From Lumnitzera littorea (Eukaryota > Streptophyta > Magnoliopsida > Myrtales > Combretaceae), in NCBI GenBank assembly GCA_024138015.1, contig JAMXBB010000002.1, forward strand, positions 54,676,365 to 54,740,364: a stretch of 64,000 bases of DNA, read 5' to 3'. Position numbers and translations under genes: made by a program. Within the stretch, counting starts at the first letter, position 1. Each line of letters starts with the position of its first letter. The notes under the pieces are model-generated. The model saw nothing but the letters and a program-made list of their open reading frames with translations, was not told the DNA's origin and ran no database searches. Positions 23,015-34,633 of the stretch are shown piece by piece.

Positions 23015-23190
23015 TTAAAAAAGAAAAAAAGATTGAATGATGCTAATATGTTAATAAGGAATATGTGAATGTTAGTAAAATTTTACACATATTAATGAAG
23101 AAATTTATCTTTTGGAAAGTATCAGCTATGTTAATACTTCAATATCACTTATCTAATAATATGACGTATTGGTACTATTAAAACCTTTTT
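23015..23190. mobile_element. Fold-back MITE, copy 3
   Basis: It starts GAAAAAAAGATTGAATGATG and ends GACGTATTGGTACTATTAAA. Both ends align with copy 1, and the middle carries the shared TGTTAATACTTCA-type block. The family order and length are similar, with more divergence than copy 2. Confidence 0.6.
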
Positions 23191-24194
23191 AAAATTGATA
23201 AAATGTATGATTTTGGAATCAAGAAAAATAAAATATAATAGGCTTTAAATGTTTTATATATTATACACATTTAATTTATTTCACATCACTTCTATATTAT
23301 TTTAAGGGTAAATTGTAAATGTACTGTCAGATATTTCTTTTATGTACACCTAACTATATCATTTTTATGATTGAGTATTTAGACCCTAAAATATTTAAAA
23401 TTTTTTCTCCTCCTGATAACTATTTTGTCCCTTCAAAAATATCTTTAATTATTTTTTTCACAATATAAATAGTAAAATAGGGGCTAAGAATACATATTTG
23501 GAAGTTTAAGTGCTCGATTTAAAGATAATGGACTTAAGCACATATAAAAATATATAAAAAAAAAAAAGTTGTGGAATTTAAGCACAAATTATTACGTAGA
23601 AATGAAGAGAATTAGCACTAGCTCCATGCAATGTTTCCAGCCCAAAGTCACCAATTAAAAGAAGCAAATGAGGCCAGCTCCACGCAAAATGTCAAGGCCC
23701 ACGTGAAAGTTGTCAGCCATCAAGCCCCCTTGTGAATCAAACTCCAATTTTTAAGCTTGGTCCACGGTGAAGAGATATGGAATGAGATCAATGTTGTCAA
23801 AACCAAACGCCCCCTCCACCCACCCNTCGTTCTTTATGTAATGTAAATTTGTTTTTCAATGGGAAAATGAAAAAGAAATTGCTTTTTTTTTTTTGAAAAA
23901 AATCCTATAAATATCCCTACATGAAAAATAATTCCAGTAATATAGTACCTAAAATTGCATCTTGAAGACAAGATATCATTTAGATGTGAAATCCCATCTT
24001 GGAGACACGATTTGATCAACCAAAAAACATATCACATATCCCCATGATTTAGACATGAAATTGCATCTTTAACATACAATTTTAGTTTAATTTAAAGTTG
24101 CATTTTCAAGACATGATTTTTACTGTCATATTCTTGGAATTATTTGTCTAGGCATATTTTTGGATTTTTTTAAATGTGATTTTTACAAACACCA

Positions 24195-24224
24195 CCCCCC
24201 CCCCCCCCCCCCCCCCCTTTTTTT
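24195..24224. repeat. C23 T7 homopolymer
   Basis: Twenty-three C followed by seven T. Such runs are unstable in cloning and sequencing, so the length is doubtful. Confidence 0.85.
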
Positions 24225-24277
24225 AATAACAATTAAACTATCTTAAAAGTTTAATGAAAGGAGATACTATGCTCTAT

Positions 24278-25636
24278 TGGTCTTGTATAAGATATCAACA
24301 GAGAGGAAGGTGAATTGATGTCTGTAAATTTTTGAAAATTTTTTCGATATAAGAAAAATAAAATTATTTCTCTTAACAACTTATAATGGTGAATAGTGAT
24401 ATTTTAATAATTCAACACACAACAATTAATAAAGCAAATTAAAAGAGTAAGGAGGGAGATTATTAGGTTAGGGATTTATAGAGCTTCGGTTAACTGCCTA
24501 CTGCTCTTTTCCAGCTTCACTATTGAGGACCCAGTCTACTTCACTGGTATTGTTTCACTTGATCCATTATAACAAAGTCACGAGAAGATTACAAGTAATT
24601 CCTATACATAGGCTTTCACAACATTCTACTCTATCTATCTAACCTTTCTACAATTTAGGCTAATACAGATCTATAGAGTACAAATGTACTTGTCTTCAAC
24701 ATTCAAACAACCAATAAAAGTTATAAATTACAAGTGAGAACAAAAATATAAATCTCAATTAATTTTGCTCTAAAGAGAAATAATGATTATTGTATAGTTT
24801 GCTTTGGTGTAACTTTCTGAAGAAGTATCTGAAAGACTTTCTAAAAAAGTATCTGAAAGACTTTTTGTGACTTTTCAGAAAGTATAATTTGATCATGAAT
24901 TTTTGTATAATGAAAAATTTTTTCCAAAGTTGTAAATGATATTTTGAATCCTTTCTCTTTTCATATTGAAATCTTCTAATGGCTAATTTGTTGAAGTTTA
25001 TCTTCACTATCGTATTTATCCAGTAATTGTTTGTCAAAAATAATCCTTAAATATTTTGAGAAGATCTCGGTATTTTGAAATTCAAAAATAGCTCTTCTTA
25101 TCTTGATACGATTAGATATACTTTGATCCGCAACTACCAGATAAGGCTCATATTCAAAATCTAAAATTCCACAAAATCTAAATAAACTTTATCCTTATCT
25201 ATTATTGTATATATCTTGATTTATCAAAAATAAATTCACTCAAAAATAATCCCCATGGATCTTGATTCCATCTTAAGTGAAATGAGATTAAGTGTATTTC
25301 CCTAATATATCCAATTTAGAAGAGCTAAGCCTTATTCAATTTGAATATGATGTAAATTAATTTTCCATGTTACTTTTCCAGACCAACTTTCTAAATAACC
25401 TTATGAAGAGTAACAATTTTCTTCTTCTTTTTTTTTTGAAGTCTCTGAATAAGTTTTTGAAGTGATGTACCGATTCTTCTTATAAAAGTTTTTGAAATAC
25501 TTTTTGAAGATTTTTAGACTAGTCCATTTTCAATCAATTCAAACCTTTTGAATAAGTTTCTGAATACACCTTAATTTGTAATTTTAAACTTTTTGAAGAA
25601 TTATTTGAATATTTACATATTGTTAGTACATTAGCA
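24278..25636 (-). repeat. Sirevirus-like copia LTR (element A)
   Basis: Starts TGGTCTTGTATAAGATATC followed by a GAGAGGAAGGTGAATTG block, and ends ...TACATTAGCA. Next to it the minus strand has a purine-rich tract with AAAAAAGAGAAAAA (25637-25665), as expected between internal sequence and a 3' LTR. The body carries a tandem 24-bp duplication of a GTATCTGAAAGACTTT unit at about 24825-24867. The body differs from the neighbouring LTR (25731-27135) though the plan is the same, so it belongs to a different family. Its partner LTR is not recognised. Confidence 0.6.
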
Positions 25637-25730
25637 TTTTTCTCTTTTTTGTTATTATTAAAATCCATGAGAGATATCTAATATGCTTAGTTATATATAT
25701 ATAAACTACACATATAAAATAACAATTTAT

Positions 25731-27135
25731 TGGTCACTTAGAAGCAATCAAGAGGGGGTGAATTGATTGCATAGGATTTTAAAACTTTTTTGAGCAAAAA
25801 ATAACCCTTTTTGATTTCTTATATAATAGATTATAATTTAGATGAAGAATGTGCAATTATTAAAACAAACAAGGAAATAAAAAAGGGTTCAAGAAAATCA
25901 AGTAGAGGATTTATAGATGTTCCTTCTTGTGAATCAGTCCTCTCTTCTAGCACCAATTTTTCCACTATTTTAATAATCAAGAAAGAGTAAAATTATAGCT
26001 ACATGGTTATAATCAACACAACTTTACCTTTAAGCTTGTCTTGAGCTATATAGATTACTGTAGACTACTCTCTCTCTTGAATCCAACTCACAACAAATTA
26101 TAAATTAAATTGTAATGGATAACAATTGAGATTTTGTAGCTTTTGATGCACAGTTTGTTGTCTTATAATACAATAGATCAAATTAGCTTAAGAAGAGTTT
26201 TTCGATTGTTTGCTACTGATATTAGATGTTTACTATCTTTCGCTTGCATGAGATCCTCTCTTTTTAAAATTTAAGTTCAATTACTACTAAATCTTCTGCT
26301 CATTAGTTGATTCTCATCTCAAACTTGAATAATTTGAATGTTTGATTATCTTTCAAAATATTTAGTTGGTTATTGATATGCTTCCACAAAATCTGAAATT
26401 CAAAGAATAGATGTTGGATCTTTGAATTGGATAATAATAGTTGGATAAAATCTTCATGCATTCGAAAAAGTATGCTTCCATGTTTGCTTAATAAATCTAA
26501 CTTCATATGCATCTCCACATGTTTAAAACTTAAATGTAAGGTTGTAAAACAATCCTTCTTAATAGTGGAATGTATTAAATGCATTTCCTAAAATACATTT
26601 GACTTACTGGATCCAGGCCTTAACATGCAAAATAAAATTAGATAGAAACTTCTCCATGTTGCTTCTAAGTTAGCTTCTAATTTTCCTAAATGCTTTGATA
26701 AATCTTCTGTACATGTCGAAAATGCTTCTAAGTTTGCTTCTAATTTAGTAATTTGCTTTTGATCAACTTTTGAACTTTTAAGTCTTCAAAACTCTTCTGA
26801 TAAAATTTGATTCTTGTTGGAGTTCCTTATAAGTTTGTTTCTAAGTCTATTCAGTCGCTCTCTTCTTCAGACTTCAGAAATGTTTAACAATGCTTCTAAG
26901 TTAGCTTCTAACTCTTCAGTTTGAATGAATTGAGTTTGTTTTTCACTTAAGACTCATAGCTTATAGCTATATTTCTAAGTTTTCTGCCTTTAGTTTTTAT
27001 TCTTGATTCAAATATGTGGTCTTGCTTATATGTTTGCTTCTAAGTAAATATTTTATTCTTTCACAGTATTTAACACTTACACTAGAGAACTTAGGTGTTT
27101 ATTGTCATTAGAACATGTTATCAAGGGATCCGACA
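25731..27135 (-). repeat. 3' LTR of copia element B
   Basis: 1405 bp. It starts TGGTCACTTAGAAGC, soon followed by AATCAAGAGGGGGTGAATTG, and ends ...GGGATCCGACA against the polypurine tract. About 26640-27060 is full of degenerate CTTCTAAGTTAGCTTCTAA repeats. The same words occur in the coding linker at 30520-30620. Confidence 0.7.
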
Positions 27136-27152
27136 TTCTCTCCCTTTTTGAT
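27136..27152 (-). other. Polypurine tract of element B
   Basis: Minus strand reads CAAAAAGGGAGAGAA directly before the LTR start TGTCGGATCC. A second purine run, AAAAAGGGGGACAAG, lies at about 27346-27360. Several such tracts before the 3' LTR are typical of sireviruses. Confidence 0.75.
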
Positions 27153-27544
27153 GATAATAAAACATTTATGTGAAAAATATTTTGAGTGAAAAATTGAAAT
27201 TTATTTATAGAATATGATAGACTACTTTAACAGAATATGACATTTTACAAGTTTAGTATGAGTTTATTACTTTTATTCAAATTGATAGAAAAGTCGTATA
27301 ATTTTAAGTTTAAAGATTATCAAAATATTTTGGTCAACACTTGTCCCCCTTTTTATTATCAGTAAAGATAGGAAATAAATTTGAAACATAAGACATTGCA
27401 TTAATCATCAAAACATGATTACATTAGAATGGAACACGGTTTGATAGAACTTGAGTAGAGATTGATAGCAGACACTTAAAACAAAAGTACTATACTTAAA
27501 TACTTAAAATAGAAAATAGAACTAAACTAAACATAAGACAAACT

Positions 27545-28630
27545 TTGGGTTACTTTGGAGCATGAGGATAGAAAGATGATGGTCTAAATGATTGAGGGAT
27601 AGAAGAAAAAGGATCAGGATTAAAGGGCCTAGCAATAACATTGTTCACTTGTTGCATATTATCATCAGGAATATCTACCTTAGTGCTTAGAAAATTCAAC
27701 ATTTTCAACTTAGTGAAAAGATTCAAGCCTTTATGATTCTTGACCTTCACTCCTTCCTAATCTATCTTTAAAGTCATAAGCTTCCCATAAATAGACTAAG
27801 TTAATAAACTTCTGCTCTAGTACCTTAATTAACTCTACTGAAATAGCTTCATATCTAGCATAGATTGCATTTTTAGTGAGCTCCCTATTTTTAGCCAAAG
27901 AATCATTGAACTGCTTAAGAGCAATTTCAACTGATTCTTAAGAGCCACTAGTAGCAGCAACTTATGTCAAGAAGTCCAACTTCATCCTTTTTGGGCCGTC
28001 CTCATCAACTACCATTTTATCCTTCCTTTTCTTACTTACTGCATCTTCATCAGAAGGATGAATTACCGTCCTTGATAGAAATTTTCTCCTGCTGTTGCTC
28101 TTAGTCATCAGGAACTGGTTGAAGTTGTTCTTGCTAAATACCCTTCTTCTCTTCCTTCCCTTAAGTAAGTGTTAGTAGTTTTTCAATATTAAAATTTCTT
28201 TTCCTAAAAGATGAATGCACAAATTGAGCTCCATCATTTGCAAACCAAACATTTTCCAACACATGGATCCTCCTATGCTTCATCACAACCTTGTCTACTA
28301 CTTTTACATCTAAAGGGTATCCATTTTAATCAAGCAACCTCGCTAAGAGTATTTTCTTGAATTTCTTGAGATGATTTAGGGTTTTGCATGGCTTCAAGTT
28401 GATGATTTTCCTCATATTGAGGTGGATTTTGCTTTGGGTCAAATTGAGTGAAAGGTGAATGTTCCATAGGTTCTTCAAGATTTAATTCTATAATATTATC
28501 AGAATTAGAGGGTAATTTTGATTTCTTAGTTCTTTAAGATCTCCCGGGGGTTTGTCTCATTTTAAGAAGAGAAGAAATTTGAACATTAGGTGAATGGAAG
28601 TTTATTTGAGTTATTGGAAGAGACATTATG
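27545..28630 (-). pseudogene. Extra frame after pol in element B (env-like position)
   Basis: Starts about 170 bp after the pol end with MSLPITQINFHSPNVQ (28628). After a short basic patch come an acidic, Pro/Gln-rich stretch (FTQFDPKQNPPQYEEN) and, in a second frame, DKVVMKHRRIHVLENVWF. A charged segment (SKKRKDKMVVDEDGPKRMK) and a helix-rich part near 27880 follow, ending with an open frame at 27550-27750. Sireviruses often carry an envelope-like gene at this place. I see no signal peptide or membrane segment, so the env label is positional only. Several stops and frameshifts are present. Confidence 0.45.
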
Positions 28631-28795
28631 AGAGAAAGAAATTAGAACATGGGCTAAAAGGACTGAGAGAGGTAAATGTGTGAGTGAGATTTTGAGTGAT
28701 ACAAAACATGATTGTGTAACAAAAAGTAGGGAAAAAGAGTTTTCTAAAACTACCTAAATATTTTACAGTTTTCATGCCAAAATAATATGTCTTAA

Positions 28796-30330
28796 TTAGT
28801 CTGAATAAATGTAAAATAAAGATACACTATAGTATACTATGATATAAGACAAATCACACTCTAATCTTTTAAGTAAAAGGATTACATAAGCCAATCTCAT
28901 AAATTCAAACATGTTTTTATCTAAGGGCTTGGTAAATATATCAATAAGCTGTAAATCTGTAGGCATAAACTCAAACACTTATATCATTGTTAGTCATATG
29001 ATCATGAATAAAGTGATATCTAATTACAATATGTTTAGACCTTGAATGGTAAACTGGATTTTTAGTTAAGTTAATGGCACTAGTATCACACTTGATTAGT
29101 ATATCTTTAAATACTAAGCCATAATCCATTAGCTATTGTTTAATCTAGATAATTTGTGCACAATAATTTCCAATATAAACTTATTCAGCCTCTACTGTTG
29201 AAAGTGCAACTGAATTTTATTTCTTAGATGACCAAGAAATTAATCTATCACCAAGAAACTAACAAGTACTGGAAGTATTTTTTCTATCTACTTTATACCC
29301 TATATAGTTAGTATCCTATTAAATCAAAATTTTGATTCTTAGGATACCATATGCCTAATTGAGAGGTACAGAGATATACTTAAAGATGCACTTAATAGCT
29401 GCTAAATGCTTTTCTATTGAATTAACTTGAAATCTAGCACAAATACATACGCTGAAAAGAATATCTAGCCTAGATGCTATTAGATATAATAACAATTCAA
29501 ATAAGCTTTTATGTAGCTTTTGATTAACCTTTTTACAAGAGATATCCAAGTCAAGTCTTGTAGAGGATAACATAGGAATTGCAGTACTTTTCATACCTTC
29601 AAATCCAAATTTCTTATGCATTTGCTTAGTAAATTTTTCTTGATGCACAAAGATGCCATCTTTGGTTAATTTAATTTATAATCCAAGGAAAAAATTGAGT
29701 TCTCCTATTAAGGACATCTCAAATTTGACCTACATTAATCTAGAAAAATCTGTACAATACTTTTCATTAGTTGAACCAAAAATTATGTTATCTACATAAA
29801 TTTGAACTACTAAAAATATCATAATCATAATACTTAAGGAACAAAGTTGTGTCAACTTTTCCTCTATGAAATCCATTTTTAAGTAGAAAGTTGCATAGCC
29901 TTTCATACCGAGCAGGGGTTACTTGTTTTAAACCAAATAATACTTTGCTAAGCTTGTAAATATAATCCTTCATAAATAGATCCTCAAATCCAAGAGGTTG
30001 TTCAATATAAATTTCCTCTTTTATGTACCTATTTAAAAAGGCACTTTTTACATCCATTTAAAACAACTTAAAATTCTTTAAGCAAGCAATAATCTAATAG
30101 CTTTAAGTCTATCCACAGGTGCATAAGTCTTAGCATAATCTACATCCTGTGAATAGCATATAGCAACTAATTTAGCTTTATTTTTTATTATTTTGCCAGT
30201 TTCATCTAGTTTATTTTTGAATACCTATTTAATTCCTATTATTGATTTATCTTGTGGTTTAGAAATAAGATTCCAAACCTGATATCTTTAGGATTAACTT
30301 AGCTCTTCCTGCATGGTATTTATTTGGTTG
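28796..30330 (-). pseudogene. pol: Copia RT-RNase H remnant (element B)
   Basis: Blocks in order: VWNLISKPQDKSIIG (about 30270), NKAKLVAICYSQ, YAKTYAPVDRLKAIRLLLA (30110), MDVKSAFLNRYIKEEIYIEQ (30057), then VQIYVDNIIFGSTNE (about 29780). The RT box is YVDN where YVDD is expected, so a catalytic Asp is lost. Next come a tether segment (29355-29648, FGFEGMKSTAIPML) and an RNase H tail ending LQLIDIFTKPLDKNMFEFMR, the usual end of copia Pol. The order and spacing are normal for copia; multiple stops inactivate it. Confidence 0.82.
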
Positions 30331-30740
30331 CTATCTTGAGGAGCTTCATCAACTAAACTAGGATCAATCTCAAAAATCATAGCAAAGTGATTTTCTATAT
30401 CTTTGAAACTTGATCTTCTATGTACTTTACTTTCTACATCTCCAATTACTAGGTTTTGAGGTTGAGAAGATTTGAATCTTTAAGTTTTAGAAGGTGTTAA
30501 AGTCATTTGATATTGATTGAAGCTTCTAGATTTGCTTTTAACTTTGATTCAAGACCTTCTAAGTTCTATTACGGACCTTTTGGTCTTGAACCTATTGCTT
30601 CTAACTTTCCTTCTAAGTTCAACTGTTTGTCTATAGCTTTTGTTTTCTCATATCCTATGTCATCTTCGTCTTGTAAGCCAATTTCTTCCATAAAGTTGAC
30701 ATTGATAGACTCTTCAACATGTTAATTAATTTGTAGAAAA
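30331..30740 (-). pseudogene. Integrase C-terminal/linker fragment of element B
   Basis: In-frame pieces such as SFKDIENHFAMIFEIDPSLV (about 30400) and, further up, EEIGLQDEDDIGYEKTK match the variable acidic linker between copia integrase and RT. The sequence breaks off near 30740, where AT-rich unrelated DNA starts; this is the truncation point of the element. Confidence 0.5.
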
Positions 30741-32127
30741 CATTTTTTTGTAATAAAAAAGACTAGGAATCTCTAACTTTGAAAATAAATCAATTAGATT
30801 TTTTATTATTGAAAATATTTTTTCTAAGGTGAATTTTTTTATTTTTTTATTTTTTTTTTGTGAAAAGCCCCCTTTTTATTTTGAAAGGAAAATCTTTAGT
30901 AAGATATTTACGTTACAACATACAATTATCTCATGTTATAACAAATCACATGTTAATAAAAAATCAATAACATATCATGCACATATCCTATCTTATTACA
31001 AGTACTATTCACTTGCCTCATAATATTATATTGCATCTTAATACCGCATATATCACGTTCATAGATTCTATCTTACGTGTTAGATATTGCAAATAAATTT
31101 ATCTCAATATCATAATTTATAAAATGTTTACAATTCATAACATTTATTAATTTACAAGAATGTCAATCACCACATTGAACTTTATATACATGTCATATAT
31201 TACAAATTCTTAAGGTATAATATTGTCTATTATCGCTTTCATCATATTATTATTTTATAAATTGTCTTGTGAATTTATTATATTACACTAACATATTATT
31301 ATATGTGCCTAAGTTTTCCAAGTCACCAATATCATCAAGGCTTTTTATACTATTCCAATAGATCACTTAAGTACTTTATTAAATCAACATTTTCATATTT
31401 ATACCAATTTTATCATACTTTACAGTTTATTCAATATTTTATGTTACAAAAAATTTGAAATTTGATTGGTTAACAACTCTTATTTACAAGCTTTCCTCAA
31501 ATTATTAAAAAAAAAAATAAACAAGAGCCTAATAATTTTTTTTTTTAAAACGAGTCTTGTATCAAATAATTAATTTTAACATGAACTCAAGAAATTGTTT
31601 TACAGACCACACATTAAACCATTAAATTTACTAAAAATAAGAGTTAAACAATTTAAAAAATATGTATCGAACCAACATGTTTAATATGAAAGAAAATAAG
31701 AATTAAACAAATTATTTTATAAATCAAGGATTGAATTACCAATTAAACATAAACGAACAAGATTATAGGAATGATTTTTACATATCAAGCATCAAACCAA
31801 TCATTAAGCAAATAATTTTATCAAGGATACACAAGTACATTCAAAGATTAAAGATCCTACCTCGCGCAATAATGAACTGGTGGCCAGTTCAAATGGTTTT
31901 TAGGTAGCTTCCAACGAAGTAGCGGCACTTATCGACTTCTAACTTTCCAAACTTTCCAAACATCAAATTCCCTAAGCTAATTCTAGAAAATCTCTACACC
32001 TACAACTTCTCCTAAGAAATTTAAGTTTTCTAACAAAACCTTAAACTAATACTGGAGTGAGAGCATGAAAAATTCTCTCAATCTAATCACTGATTCTTGC
32101 AATTGTGTATTGAAATAAGTAATAAGA

Positions 32128-32142
32128 GGCCCTATTTATAAT
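32128..32142 (-). promoter_or_regulatory. TATA box candidate
   Basis: TATAAATAGGGCCTC on the minus strand, followed by a CA-rich and then TC-rich leader. It has the form of an LTR promoter. No transcript evidence is available. Confidence 0.45.
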
Positions 32143-33849
32143 GTGGAGTCATGCTTAGTGGTTAAGAAATATTCCTTTTAGGTGGAAAGATTAAATCTTT
32201 TTGTATCATAAAAATTTAATTCGTTACTTTTTTCCCTTTTTTACCCGATTTTGGTGTTTGTTAGATGTGATTTTCATTAAATAAATAATAAAATCAATCT
32301 TCTATACCTTATTACCAATTCTAGACATTAAATGCGTAGTGTTATTGCATCAAGATATTTAATTCTCCAAAATTTAGAAGGTGTGCAAATCTTGCTTTGT
32401 ATAGAACTATCTCTTTTTTGTTATTTTTCATTGGGGTATTTTTCAATTATTATTTTTTAAGATTTCTAAACCAAAATAAGATGCACTCGTTGCCCTTTCA
32501 ATTTAATATTTTATTCCTCATTTTTAGATGCAAAATATAGGATCAAATTTGGTAGAAAAATATGGGTATATAAATTTACCATTTTTAACTTTCTAGTTTC
32601 TATGCACTCATGACAATCAGGAGGGAAGAAGATGAAAGGTATGGATCAAAGTTTGACCCTTAATTACCGCATGGCTTATTATGAGTAGTACTACATGGCG
32701 CAATGTAATTAATCGTGTGACACCACATCAGCACAACATGGCAAGATATGATTAGTGCCATGTGGTACCTAATTATAGGTGCTATTGGCCCCTCCTTCAG
32801 GTGATACGTATTACCTCCTTCATGTGGCATGTGTTACTCTTATTTTCTTTCTTTTTTTTCCCCTTTCCTCCTTTTCTTTTTCATTGTTTTCTCTCTCTCT
32901 CTCTCTTTTTACATTTCTTCTCTCTGATGTTTTAGATCCTTCTTCTCTTTTCCTTTTATCTTCCAAAAACTCCCTAAGAACAGTTAATTACCTAAACACT
33001 AAAATATTGCATTTCTCTCTTCAAGTGAATATGATGTCTAATAAATGTATTTTCAAAATTTATTCAATTTGACCCAATTAAGATCTCGATTTCTACACGT
33101 TCTCAACTTTTATTAAGAACTTTAAATAGCTATAAAACACTCATTTTAACTTCGATTAAGGTACAGTTTGAGGTCATAATCTTTTGAAAATGTATACTCT
33201 TAAAATATTTCAAAATGAGTTAGTTGAACCTAGGTAAGAAAAATTGATTTTCAATAAACACCCATTTTTTTTTAGAATTCCAAATTTGGTTAAATCGCAT
33301 ATGCTTATTTTGACTACATATACTGTTTTAGATCTCAAAATACTATTTCCACCCTAAATCAACTAAAATGGACCACCAAATAATACTTTTTATGACTTTT
33401 TATATTTTTGGGTTTTTTTATTTTCCTTTTTTTTTGTTCTTTTCTTATTCATTTTTTTAGGTTTTTCTTAATTTGTTCAATTTTTTTATATTTCACTTTT
33501 TTATTTTAGCCTTTTCTTGATTTCTTCAATTTTGGAAATTTTTTTTATTTATTGCCCTTTTTTCGAAAAGTAAGGGATTTTAAACTAAAGATGAACTTAG
33601 GGAAGGCAAAATTGAGGTGTTTATAACTACTGCTCTTCATGGTGAAGTTTGGTGAAGATTTTACCACAAAGCAAAAAATAACTACCCATTTTTGCCTTTG
33701 ATAGACTAGCCTTGATTTACTGACAAGATTGGGCCTAAAAGGGGTGCCTACCTTGCTTTGTCTTTGAATGGGATTAGACTTACATCTTTTTTAATTACCT
33801 TACTAGCTTTTCATTAGTAGTCATATGATATGATGATTGAACTGCTTGG

Positions 33850-34180
33850 ATATTTCACATGGAAGTAGTAGTACTCTAAACCAAGCTACTCTAGGAAGAT
33901 AGTGCTCCAATGAGCAGGCTATTTGGGAAAGGATAGCATCTTATGAGCAAGCTACCTGATATATTTTTTAAACAGGATAGTACCTTATAAGTAGGCCACC
34001 TAGGATTTCTTTTTAAACAAGATATCACCTTATGAGAAAGCTATCTAAGATCTCTTTTAAAAGGGTAGACAGTGCTCTACTAAGTTAGTGATCTTAAAAT
34101 TTTTAAAGGGTGGACAATACTCATCTAAGCCAACGGTCCTTAGACTTTTGAAAGAGTAAACAATGCTCTTTTAAGCCAAT
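33850..34180. repeat. 45-bp tandem array, left half
   Basis: About seven degenerate units of roughly 45 bp, each built on GATAGTGCTCTACTAAGCC, then a short variable part and a TTTTCAAAAGGG-like tail. The last unit stops at AAGCCAAT, where gypsy D is inserted. The array continues at 48920-49290. Confidence 0.75.
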
Positions 34181-34238
34181 TGATACAGATTCTGTAGATG
34201 AACACGCGGACCCAATATCACGCGTAACCAAAAAGGTA
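34181..34238 (-). repeat. 3' LTR of D, outer fragment
   Basis: TGATACAGATTCTGTAGATG onward matches the start of the D 5' LTR at 47983. It ends with AGGTA (34234-34238), the target-site duplication of element C; the LTR resumes at 42392. Confidence 0.85.
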
Positions 34239-34633
34239 TGATGGGAATCAAGCTATCGAGCCACTAACCTACAGCCAAGCCTGAGGACTAGAGGAACTAG
34301 TAAGATGAATCCTCCTATTCTAACCGACTCATGTGAAGATCGAGTATCTCCTTACCGACCATTCTACTTGCCAAGCCAAATGACTACCTATTTCTTGCAT
34401 GTTGTGTGTCGAGAAGTAAAGGGCCAAGATAATAACCCATCTTCATTCTTACACATTCTTGGCTAATTACTTACTCGGTCGCAACCTTGCCGAAATGCTG
34501 ATAGAAATAATTCAAACTGATCAAGCCATCCTTGCTTGGATAAGTAAGTTGTCTGTACTTTTTGTCCACATCTTCCAACAGCATCACTAATACAGTATTG
34601 CTACGTGTATAGAATAATGTGTAGAATTCGTTG
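34239..34633 (+). repeat. 5' LTR of C, first part
   Basis: Matches the C 3' LTR from 41493. It is cut after GAATTCGTTG by solo LTR E. In the intact copy the same words read GAATTCGTTGCATCAATG (41880-41897). Confidence 0.88.

Larger units (their letters stand above)
22291..24277. other. Intergenic DNA
   Basis: No gene could be supported. It contains a third MITE copy (23015-23190), an ambiguous base N at 23825 and a C/T homopolymer (24195-24224). The stretch 23600-23820 is somewhat richer in G+C but has no long frame. Confidence 0.6.
25731..30740 (-). mobile_element. Sirevirus-like copia element B, 5'-truncated
   Basis: Minus-strand order from right to left: the end of the integrase/linker region, RT, RNase H, an extra frame after pol, polypurine tracts, and a 3' LTR (25731-27135). 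Gag, protease, most of integrase and the 5' LTR are absent; sequence from 30741 on is unrelated. It begins only about 95 bp beyond LTR A, so it probably inserted into the 3' part of element A. The extra frame after pol and the repeated AAAAAGGG-type tracts are sirevirus features. Confidence 0.75.
30741..34180 (-). repeat. LTR-like AT-rich sequence, left part
   Basis: No coding motif. On the minus strand there is a good promoter-like arrangement: TATAAATAGGGCCTC at about 32128-32142. About 270 bp downstream is GCGCGAGGTAGGATC (31855-31869), which could be a splice donor or LTR end. Pyrimidine-rich blocks occur at 32840-32920 and 33400-33560. A 45-bp tandem array starts near 33850 and is cut at 34180 by gypsy D; the same sequence resumes at 48920. 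I read the whole as the U3-R-U5 of a long LTR, possibly a Tekay/Del-type chromovirus, but no coding part confirms it. Confidence 0.4.

Noticed and set aside
32779..33072. 97-codon plus-strand frame rich in Ser, Leu and Phe
   Set aside because: It overlaps a CT-rich block of the LTR-like sequence; it looks like a membrane protein only because of base composition.
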